DNA from: Qipengyuania oceanensis
GTDB taxonomy: Bacteria > Pseudomonadota > Alphaproteobacteria > Sphingomonadales > Sphingomonadaceae
NCBI RefSeq assembly: GCF_009827535.1
Contig: NZ_WTYN01000001.1
Coordinates: 1,240,001 to 1,304,000 of the forward strand
DNA: 64,000 nucleotides
Direction of reading: 5' to 3'
Position numbers and translations under genes: made by a program. Of the stretch, positions 57,806 through 64,000 are shown piece by piece. Below the pieces are notes generated by a model. The model was given only the letters and a program-made list of their open reading frames with translations, did not search any database and was not told the DNA's origin. Position 1 is the first letter of the stretch. Each line of letters opens with the position of its first letter.

Positions 57806-60769
57806 ATGGAATGGCTGTTCATCTTCGGCCTTGCCGGAGTTGCCGCATATCTGTGGAACCGGCTGGATCGGGCCGAGAAGCGGCTCGACACGCTCGACCG
57901 GTTGCACGAGGCAACGCTGCTCCGCTTGCGCGATCTGGTCGCCAGCGACCAGTTGGTACCCGGCCAGACGACACCGCCACCGGGCGCGCAAGAGACCAGC
58001 GAAGCCTCCGCAATGCCGCAGCGTGCGGCGGTCACTGTCCCGAAGACTTCTCTCGAACCGGCGGTCCTGCGCGCCGGCCCCTCCCCACAGGTGCCGCAGG
58101 AAGCCCCCGCGGAGCCGGTCGCCGGGGAAATCCCGGATAGCGCAGAGGGCCCGAGAACTTCCCGCTTTTCCGCGCCGAAGCTGAGTTTCGATTTCGAGGA
58201 CATCTTCGGCCGCAAGCTGCCGATCTGGGGCGGCGGGGTGGCCCTCGCCGTCGCCGGGGTGTTCCTCGTCCGCTATGCGATCGATGCCGGTTTGCTGACG
58301 CCATCGGTACGGGTCGTCATGGCATTCCTGTTCGGGATTGGTCTGATCGGCGGCGCAGAGGTTGCGCGCAGGTTCGAGCACAAGGTCGCGGACGAGCGGG
58401 TGCAGCAGGCACTCGCCGGCGCAGGCCTCGCGACGCTCTATGCAGGCTTCTACCTCGCCGGATCCCAATACGGGCTAATCGGCCAGCTGGTCGCTTTCGT
58501 GGGCCTGGCAGCAGTGACGGCGGTGGCGATCGCCCTGTCCTTCCGCTTCGGATTGCCAAGTGCGGTACTCGGCCTCGTCGGAGGGTTCGCGGCTCCGGCG
58601 CTGGTCGGCGGCGACGGAGCCAACGTTCCGCTGCTGGCGCTGTATCTGGGCCTCGTCACCGCCGGCCTCGCGTTTTCGGGCGAGCGGCAGAATCGCTCGT
58701 GGCTCGGCATCGCCGCACTTGTCGGCGGGCTCGGCTGGGGCGCGGTGCTGCTCGCAGCCGGCGATTTCGCGACCAGCGACGTAGTCGCTCTCGGTCTGTA
58801 TTTCCTGGTGCTCGGCGCCGTCGTTCCGGCCCTGATCGCCAACGAGCGCTTCGGCAAGATCCTGCGGCTGGCTTCGGCGGGTGTAGCCAGCATCCAGCTC
58901 GCGATCCTGGTCGATGCGGGTGGGTATACGCCGCTCGCATGGGGGCTCTACCTGCTCATGGGCGGCGCACTGGCCTTCTTCGGCTGGCGCAAGCCGGAAT
59001 TGCGCGAAGGGTGTGCAATTGCCTCGACCGTCGGCCTGCTGCTGCTGATGCAATGGCCACAGCCCGAAGGCATGGCTTTCACGCTGGTATCGATTGCCAT
59101 GGCAGCGCTGTTCGCCGGCGTTCCGCTCGCTCACCTCGCCCTGCGGAGCGAGCGCAAATTGGATGCGGTGCAACTGGCAGCTGTCCCGCCGGCGCTCGCT
59201 TTGGTCGCCTACAGCCAGTTCGGCAGCTTTTCCGACGACCTGGAGGCGACGCTCGCCTGTGCCTGCCTCGCGCTCGCTGCCCTGCCGATTGCCGGTGCGT
59301 GGCTGGCGCATGGCCGCCTGCAACCGCGCCTGTTTGCGGGGCTGACCGGATCTGGCGCGGCACTGGTGTTCGCGGCTTTCCTCATGCTGACGCCCGCCTG
59401 GAGCGCGCCCTTGGTCATCCTTCCATCGCTGGCCGCCATCCTGTCGTTGGCCCATCGTCGCGCCGACCGGACGCTGGCGAACCTTGGGTGGACCTGGGCG
59501 GCGGTCGCAGTCATCGCGCTGGTGGCGACGCCCGATTTCTTCGCCGAGGCAGGCCGTTTGGGCGGAGAATCCGGCGATACTCAGGCCGTGCGCGCCTTGC
59601 TGCGCTGGATGGCGGTTGTCGCGCCTTTTGCTGCGCTTGCGTGGCTCGAGCTTCGCGACCCGGCACGGCGACTGGCCGAAGGGTTCGCCGCCGCAGCGCT
59701 CTACGGCGCGCTGTCGCAGGTTCTGCCGGTGGACGCTCTGGCCTGGACAGCGGCGCTTCTGGGCATCGTGCTTGCCCTGCTCCAGCCGGTTCGGCTGGCC
59801 GCACAGGCGGTCCTCGCCGCCATCGCCGGCTTGTGGGCCCTCCCCGTCGTGGCGACCTGGATCGAGGCCGGGCTCGCATCACTGGCGAACGATCCTATCT
59901 TCGTGATCGACTTGCCAGGGGTGAAGGCCATCGCGCTGCAATTGCTGCCAACCGTGGCGGTCCTCGCGTTCCTGCGCGGCCGGGTGGCGGAGCGCCGCCT
60001 GCGCCGTGCAATAGACATTGCCGCAGGAGGGCTTGGCATTCTCGCGGCGCACGTCCTGTTCAAGCAGATCTTCGCGATCGAAACGCTGACCGGCTTCGTC
60101 GAGCTCGGCATGACCGAGCGTACATTGTGGCAGGCCGTACTGCTCGGCGCAGCCTGGATCGCCGCGAGCGGCCTGCCACGGATTGGTACGCAAAAGCCGC
60201 TGGCGATCGGCCTTGCCGCGGTCTCGCTCGCGCACTTCATGGTCTACAGCTGGCTCATTCACAATCCGCTGTGGGACAGGCAGGCTCTCGGCCCGCTGCC
60301 GCTCGCGAATATCGCGCTCGCAGCCTATGCGACGGGAGTTGGCGCGGCACTCTCGCTGCGGGCATGGGTGGACGGGACGCTGCGCCCGTGGATCGACGGG
60401 CTCGTCGTGGCCCTCGCGGCCTTCGGCGCGCTGACCCTGCTGCGCCAGGCATTCGGCGGCTCCATTCCGTTCGACGAGGCCGTCGGCCCGACCGAGGACC
60501 TGTTGCAATCGCTCACCGGCATCGTGCTCGCCTTCGCATTCCTGTTCGTTGGCGCCCGGCGGCAGGAGCGCAGCTGGCGGGTCGGTTCGCTGGTGGTGAT
60601 GCTTATCGCGGTGGCGAAGGTATTCGTGTTCGATGCCGCGGGACTTGAAGGACTGCTCAGGATCGCAAGCTTCCTCGCGCTCGGTTTCGCGCTGATCGGG
60701 ATCGGCTGGCTCTACGCGCGGCAATTGCGCGGACCGGTCGCCGAAGCGGGCCCGGCTGACAGCGCGTAG
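57806..60769 (+). CDS. DUF2339 giant membrane protein
   Basis: 987 residues with about 25 or more hydrophobic helices from residue 140 on. The N-terminal part is a helix (MEWLFIFGLAGVAAYLWNRL), a coiled-coil-like piece, and a Pro/Ala-rich linker to about 135. It then shows the family core FEDIFGRKLPIWGGGVALAV and RYAIDAGLLTPSVRV. The DUF2339 family has no known role. The ATG at 57806 is chosen as the family starts at the first helix. Gene is complete. Confidence 0.85.
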   Translation: MEWLFIFGLAGVAAYLWNRLDRAEKRLDTLDRLHEATLLRLRDLVASDQLVPGQTTPPPGAQETSEASAMPQRAAVTVPKTSLEPAVLRAGPSPQVPQEAPAEPVAGEIPDSAEGPRTSRFSAPKLSFDFEDIFGRKLPIWGGGVALAVAGVFLVRYAIDAGLLTPSVRVVMAFLFGIGLIGGAEVARRFEHKVADERVQQALAGAGLATLYAGFYLAGSQYGLIGQLVAFVGLAAVTAVAIALSFRFGLPSAVLGLVGGFAAPALVGGDGANVPLLALYLGLVTAGLAFSGERQNRSWLGIAALVGGLGWGAVLLAAGDFATSDVVALGLYFLVLGAVVPALIANERFGKILRLASAGVASIQLAILVDAGGYTPLAWGLYLLMGGALAFFGWRKPELREGCAIASTVGLLLLMQWPQPEGMAFTLVSIAMAALFAGVPLAHLALRSERKLDAVQLAAVPPALALVAYSQFGSFSDDLEATLACACLALAALPIAGAWLAHGRLQPRLFAGLTGSGAALVFAAFLMLTPAWSAPLVILPSLAAILSLAHRRADRTLANLGWTWAAVAVIALVATPDFFAEAGRLGGESGDTQAVRALLRWMAVVAPFAALAWLELRDPARRLAEGFAAAALYGALSQVLPVDALAWTAALLGIVLALLQPVRLAAQAVLAAIAGLWALPVVATWIEAGLASLANDPIFVIDLPGVKAIALQLLPTVAVLAFLRGRVAERRLRRAIDIAAGGLGILAAHVLFKQIFAIETLTGFVELGMTERTLWQAVLLGAAWIAASGLPRIGTQKPLAIGLAAVSLAHFMVYSWLIHNPLWDRQALGPLPLANIALAAYATGVGAALSLRAWVDGTLRPWIDGLVVALAAFGALTLLRQAFGGSIPFDEAVGPTEDLLQSLTGIVLAFAFLFVGARRQERSWRVGSLVVMLIAVAKVFVFDAAGLEGLLRIASFLALGFALIGIGWLYARQLRGPVAEAGPADSA

Positions 60770-60801
60770 CGATCCGCCCGGCAGCCATTCCTACCTCTCA
60801 T

Positions 60802-60869
60802 TTTCCGTTTTGGAAAGTTATCGCTTGCCAACCTGGAAAGTCGAGCCTAACCAGTTTCCATTCTGGAAA
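60802..60869. promoter_or_regulatory. Two TTTCC-N5-GGAAA repeats with a third half site
   Basis: TTTCC-N5-GGAAA at 60802-60816 and again at 60855-60869; between them TGGAAAGT at 60834. All three right arms extend to TGGAAAGT. The set ends 13 bases before the start of the membrane-protein/winged-helix pair and most likely binds that regulator. Confidence 0.6.
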
Positions 60870-60882
60870 GTGGAGTTTGGAA

Positions 60883-61335
60883 ATGACCGATGAGAAAGCC
60901 GATGCCCGCGATGCGCTGGCAGCCTTGCAGCAGACAAGGAACAGTCTCGCCGCGAGTTACGACTACCCGTTCGCCCGCCACCTCGCCTTTGGGCTACTGA
61001 TAGGATCCTTTGTCGCTGCCCAGGCGCTGCCGACGGGCTTGCGGATGGGCGCGCTGGGCCTGGCACTGGCCGGCATATTCCTGATCCAGCGGTGGGATCG
61101 CAGGCGAACGGGATCCTTCATCAACGGCTATCGCCCCGGCGCGACGCGCAAGGTGACCGCTCTCCTGCTGCTGGCCGTGCTGCCGATCCTGGTGGCAGCC
61201 GTCGTCTTCGGCGGGCCCGAGCGACCCACGCTCGTAGTCGCACTCGCGGGATTGGCGACCCTCGTCTGCATCGCCTTCAGCTACTGGTGGCAGGCGGTCT
61301 ATCTGCGCGAACTGGGCGGCGAGGACGCATCGTGA
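60883..61335 (+). CDS. Small membrane protein, paired with regulator
   Basis: 150 residues with four hydrophobic helices (about 32-50, 53-69, 90-108, 114-134) and a charged start (MTDEKADARDALAALQQTR). ATG at 60883 lies 9 bases after GGAG. No family function recognised, though the pairing with a small winged-helix regulator is common in Sphingomonadales. Its stop overlaps the regulator start by 4 bases (GTGA). Confidence 0.72.
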   Translation: MTDEKADARDALAALQQTRNSLAASYDYPFARHLAFGLLIGSFVAAQALPTGLRMGALGLALAGIFLIQRWDRRRTGSFINGYRPGATRKVTALLLLAVLPILVAAVVFGGPERPTLVVALAGLATLVCIAFSYWWQAVYLRELGGEDAS

Positions 61336-61613
61336 GCGGCTTCGATCCCGTGATCCATCCCCCGGCGCGCCTGCAGATCATGGGGGTGCTGGGCGGCGTG
61401 AGCGACATCGCCTTCGAGAAACTGCGCGAGATCGTCGGCGTGAGCGATTCCGTGCTGTCCAAGCATCTCTCCGCCCTTGCCCAGGCAGGCTACGTGGTCA
61501 CGCGCAAGACGCCGCTCGACGGGCGCCAGCGAACCTGGGTCGAACATACCGCCAAGGGGCGCAAGGCGTTCGAGCAGCACCTCGCCGAACTGCGCCGGCT
61601 GGCCGGCGGCTAG
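61332..61613 (+). CDS. Small winged-helix transcription regulator
   Basis: 93 residues, GTG start. A single winged-helix domain: PPARLQIMGVLGGVSDIAFEK, then VSDSVLSKHLSALAQAGYV (recognition helix) and the wing RKTPLDGRQRTWVEHTAKGR. Belongs to the short MarR/ArsR-like group (DUF-type 'transcriptional regulator'). Most likely binds the repeats at 60802-60869 and controls its own operon. Confidence 0.82.
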   Translation: MSGFDPVIHPPARLQIMGVLGGVSDIAFEKLREIVGVSDSVLSKHLSALAQAGYVVTRKTPLDGRQRTWVEHTAKGRKAFEQHLAELRRLAGG

Positions 61614-61628
61614 GCCGTAACGAAAGCA

Positions 61629-61652
61629 GGCCGGAGGATCGCTCCCCCGGCC
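61629..61652 (+). terminator. Hairpin after the regulator gene (possible terminator)
   Basis: Arms GGCCGG and CCGGCC around a 12-base loop, then CGTTGTTCGTTG, a weak T-rich tail. It lies between the convergent regulator and rplA, so it could end the regulator transcript. Confidence 0.4.
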
Positions 61653-61718
61653 CGTTGTTCGTTGCCGTGCCGCGTTTCACGCTACCCGAGCGCGAATGGC
61701 GGCAATCGCCTTGCAGGG

Positions 61719-62411
61719 TTATGCGCCTTCGACCTCGGCGAGATCGATCTTCAGGCCCGGGCCCATCGACGAGGTCAGCGAGATCTTGCGGACGTACTTG
61801 CCCTTGGAGCCCGAGGGCTTCGACTTCACGACGGCTTCGGTCAGCGCCTTGAAGTTCTTCACCAGGTCTTCGTCCTTGAACGACAGCTTACCGATGCCGG
61901 AATGGATGATGCCCTGCTTCTCCACGCGGTATTCGACCTGGCCGCTCTTGGCGTCCTTGACGGCCTGTTCCACGTTCGGGGTAACCGTGCCGAGCTTCGG
62001 GTTCGGCATCAGGCCCTTGGGGCCGAGCACCTTGCCGAGGCGGCCGACGACAGCCATCATGTCCGGCGTCGCGATCACGCGGTCGTAATCGAGATTGCCG
62101 TTCTGCATGTCTTCCATAAGGTCTTCCGCACCGACCTTGTCGGCACCGGCGGCGGTCGCCTTGTCGGCGTTTTCACCGCGGGCGAAAACGGCGACGCGAA
62201 CGTCCTTGCCGGTTCCGGCCGGAAGCGACACCATGCCGCGGACCATCTGGTCGGCGTGGCGCGGGTCGACGCCGAGGTTCATCGCGACTTCGACGGTCTC
62301 GTCGAACTTCGCCTTGTGCTCGCGCAGCGTGGCGAGTGCCTCGTCCACGGTGTAGAGCTTCTCGCTGTCGAGCTTGGCGACAACCTGCTGCTTCTTGGTC
62401 TGCTTGGCCAT
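61719..62411 (-). CDS. rplA: 50S ribosomal protein L1
   Basis: 230 residues, normal length. Marked by [40 protein letters not shown] and [14 protein letters not shown]. It binds 23S rRNA and, in known systems, represses its own mRNA. ATG at 62411, 2 bases after rplK. No rplJ/rplL follows: the next gene is convergent. Confidence 0.98.
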   Translation of the reverse strand: MAKQTKKQQVVAKLDSEKLYTVDEALATLREHKAKFDETVEVAMNLGVDPRHADQMVRGMVSLPAGTGKDVRVAVFARGENADKATAAGADKVGAEDLMEDMQNGNLDYDRVIATPDMMAVVGRLGKVLGPKGLMPNPKLGTVTPNVEQAVKDAKSGQVEYRVEKQGIIHSGIGKLSFKDEDLVKNFKALTEAVVKSKPSGSKGKYVRKISLTSSMGPGLKIDLAEVEGA

Positions 62412-62413
62412 GT

Positions 62414-62845
62414 TCAGCCCTCCACCACTTCGATGCCCATCGAGCGGGCGCTGCCACCGATGATCTTCACTGCCTGGTCGATGTCGTTGGCATTGAGATC
62501 GGCCATCTTGGTCTGGGCGATTTCGGCCAGCTGCGAGGTCTTGATCGTGCCGATGATGTTCTTGCCCGGCTCCTTCGAACCCGACTTGATCTTCATCGCC
62601 TTCTTGATGAGGTAGCTCGCCGGCGGGCTCTTCGTGACGAAGGTGAAGCTGCGATCCGCATAGACCGTGATCTTGGTCGGGATCGGCGTGCCCTTCTCGA
62701 GGCTGTCGGTCGCCGCGTTGAAGGCCTTGCAGAATTCCATGATGTTGACGCCGCGCTGACCCAGCGCAGGGCCGATGGGCGGCGAGGGATTGGCAGTGCC
62801 GGCGGGCACTTGCAGGTTGATGTAACCGTCGATCTTCTTGGCCAC
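62414..62845 (-). CDS. rplK: 50S ribosomal protein L11
   Basis: 143 residues, normal length. [20 protein letters not shown] and [15 protein letters not shown] are the N-terminal signature; [16 protein letters not shown] and [12 protein letters not shown] lie in the rRNA-binding half. A GTG start with AAAGGAGG 6 bases before it is very clear. Normally nusG lies just upstream; here the upstream gene is divergent. Confidence 0.98.
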   Translation of the reverse strand: MAKKIDGYINLQVPAGTANPSPPIGPALGQRGVNIMEFCKAFNAATDSLEKGTPIPTKITVYADRSFTFVTKSPPASYLIKKAMKIKSGSKEPGKNIIGTIKTSQLAEIAQTKMADLNANDIDQAVKIIGGSARSMGIEVVEG

Positions 62846-62930
62846 GATGGGCCTCCTTTCTCACTTTCGCCGCGCCTGTTTCCAGCCGGGGCTCATGGTA
62901 AGCGGTCAAGCGGTCCATTCGCATGAACCT

Positions 62931-62960
62931 CCCGCACGGGTTTCCCGAATGACTTGGGAA
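62931..62960 (-). promoter_or_regulatory. Possible rplK leader hairpins
   Basis: In the 5' region of rplK, on the minus strand: TTCCC-N9-GGGAA at 62942-62960, then CCCG-CA-CGGG at 62931-62940 and GGAGG. Might be a structured leader or part of a promoter with a GTG start downstream. The function is not established from sequence alone. Confidence 0.3.
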
Positions 62961-63064
62961 GGCCGCGCACATAGCGATTTTCGGGCGCGATGCAAGCGAT
63001 TCGCCGTCTGCCGCAGGCCGCGCCGGACTTGCCTGGTCACGACACGGAAGATAGGCGCCCGGCG

Positions 63065-63538
63065 ATGTTTGCGGGAAAGACGAACGGCCCGATCTGGCTC
63101 GCGATCTCAGCCGCGCTGTTCCTGCGCGCGCTGGTCCCGGCGGGCTGGATGATCGACGTCGACCCCGGCGATGGCGCCATCATGCTTCGCATCTGCGAGG
63201 CACAGACCCCGGGCTTTGTCGACAAGGTGCAGGGTCCTGCGCACGCACCGGTCGATCATGCCGCCATGGGTCACGCGGAGATGGTCGGCGAACACGAACG
63301 GGGTGCGCAAACCGATCACGAGGATGGCTCCGGACACCACCAGCCCGAGCACGATCGCGCCGAGCCACCCTGTGTCTTTGTAGGCTTCGGTGTAGCCGAC
63401 CTTCCGCCCCCGCCGCTGGCGCTCGTCGCGGTCAAACTTCCGGACAACCAGCCGAATACCGACCAGATCGCACGCCTCGAATTGTCGCCGATCGCCTACG
63501 CGAAACCGCCTGTGCGAGGCCCGCCACCGCATTCCTGA
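63065..63538 (+). CDS. DUF2946-like His-rich membrane-anchored protein
   Basis: 157 residues. A first helix ([20 protein letters not shown]) with the [10 protein letters not shown] pattern of DUF2946, then [10 protein letters not shown]. The middle is rich in His, Glu and Asp ([30 protein letters not shown]), likely metal-binding. A second hydrophobic block is near 110-125. Family members sit in copper loci. The start is the ATG at 63065; the longer frame is not family-like. Followed by the outer-membrane protein gene. Confidence 0.65.
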   Translation: MFAGKTNGPIWLAISAALFLRALVPAGWMIDVDPGDGAIMLRICEAQTPGFVDKVQGPAHAPVDHAAMGHAEMVGEHERGAQTDHEDGSGHHQPEHDRAEPPCVFVGFGVADLPPPPLALVAVKLPDNQPNTDQIARLELSPIAYAKPPVRGPPPHS

Positions 63539-63539
63539 T

Positions 63540-63557
63540 CCGCTCCCTTCGGAGCGG
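63540..63557 (+). other. Hairpin between DUF2946-like gene and OM-protein gene
   Basis: CCGCTCC-CTTC-GGAGCGG, a 7-bp perfect stem with a CTTC loop, 1 base after the stop of the DUF2946-like gene. No T-run follows, so it may be an mRNA processing or partial-stop signal between the two genes. Confidence 0.4.
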
Positions 63558-63602
63558 AAGATCATTCACCCAAGAACCGATCTCATCAGGATTACCCTTG
63601 CA

Positions 63603-64000
63603 ATGACAATGACTTTGAACGGCAGCGCCGCGGCGCTGCTGCTATTGACCTGTGCGTCGCCCGTTTTGGCCGACGAGACCATGATTGATGCGCCTGCCGA
63701 ACAGGCCGAGCCGATCATCGTGACCGACGTTTCGCTCTATCCCGCGGCCGGGCTCATGAACGAACACACCCACGATGGTGGCGAGGCCATGATCGGACTG
63801 CGTTACGCGCACAGCCGGTTTTCGGGACCGAACCGATCCGGCACCGATACCGTGTCCGACGCCGATATCCTCGCAGCCGGGTACACCACCCGCGCCGCCC
63901 GGATGGAGATGGACATGGTGATGCTCGACATCATGTATGCCCCCAACGACAAGGTGACCCTCATGGTCATGCCGCACTGGATGCGGCACGAAATGACCAT
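63603..64000 (+). CDS. Exported protein, probable outer-membrane transporter (3' truncated by window)
   Basis: First 132 residues of a gene running off the end. Signal peptide: TLNGSAAALLLLTCASPVLA. Then EPIIVTDVSLYPAAGLMNEH, EAMIGLRYAHSRFSG and MYAPNDKVTLMVMPHWMRH, alternating strands like an outer-membrane beta-barrel. Many Met and His residues (MEMDMVML) fit the copper-linked outer-membrane family seen after DUF2946 genes. ATG at 63603 (or 63609). Confidence 0.65.
   Translation, partial: MTMTLNGSAAALLLLTCASPVLADETMIDAPAEQAEPIIVTDVSLYPAAGLMNEHTHDGGEAMIGLRYAHSRFSGPNRSGTDTVSDADILAAGYTTRAARMEMDMVMLDIMYAPNDKVTLMVMPHWMRHEMT

Overview
The window is one stretch of GC-rich (about 65% by eye) bacterial chromosome, densely coded, with many 4-base ATGA/GTGA gene overlaps. 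The gene families and signals point to Alphaproteobacteria, most likely Sphingomonadales (Erythrobacteraceae-like). The evidence is a direct-repeat SOS box (GTTC-N7-GTTC) before imuA-imuB-dnaE2, a split metH beside an ArsR-methyltransferase fusion, a tandem glycine riboswitch before gcvT, and TonB-receptor, LacI and tryptophan-halogenase sugar-use genes. No phage, insertion sequence, CRISPR array or integrase was seen.

Layout. 0-9 kb: end of an acyl-CoA carboxylase, a Bcr/CflA-type exporter, dinB, Nudix hydrolase, pgl, dps with its terminator, a membrane protein, a Tat-exported PhoX-like protein, a divergent HSD10-like SDR, an alpha/beta hydrolase and tRNA-Gly(CCC). 9-17 kb: a valine/isobutyrate catabolic operon (mmsA, acyl-CoA dehydrogenase, 3-hydroxyisobutyryl-CoA hydrolase, enoyl-CoA hydratase, mmsB) with two small lipoproteins, a truncated RidA gene, a polysaccharide deacetylase and a VOC protein embedded in it. 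17-19 kb: an Nmad3-family gene and a flippase. 19-24 kb: the glycine cleavage operon gcvT-gcvH-gcvPA-gcvPB behind a tandem glycine riboswitch. 24-30.6 kb: a methionine/one-carbon operon (ArsR-methyltransferase regulator, metF, split metH, TSUP permease) with a perfect palindrome at its head. 30.6-39 kb: a surface polysaccharide cluster (methyltransferase, three glycosyltransferases, flippase, Wzy-like polymerase, PAP2 phosphatase) containing one small amber-interrupted gene. 39-44.7 kb: the SOS mutagenesis cassette dnaE2-imuB-imuA with a LexA box. 44.7-52.7 kb: a sugar-use locus (LacI regulator, two MFS permeases, GH3 glucosidase, TonB receptor, tryptophan halogenase) that appears broken at two junctions. 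52.7-64 kb: an intact TonB receptor, a Baeyer-Villiger-type monooxygenase, a MoaB/CinA-like protein, a UbiC-like protein, a DUF2339 giant membrane protein, a membrane-protein/winged-helix pair, rplK-rplA, and the start of a DUF2946 plus outer-membrane-protein locus, cut by the window end.

How it fits together. Three metabolic operons feed acyl-CoA and one-carbon pools: valine degradation, glycine cleavage, and methionine synthesis with MTHF reductase. Two have visible RNA or DNA switches. The SOS cassette and dinB give two separate translesion systems. The clearest oddities are the two decay or rearrangement junctions in the sugar locus (about 48.34 kb and 52.39 kb), the RidA stub inside the valine operon, the in-frame TAG in the small gene at 35.14 kb, and a TTTCC-N5-GGAAA palindrome found three times in front of membrane-protein genes.
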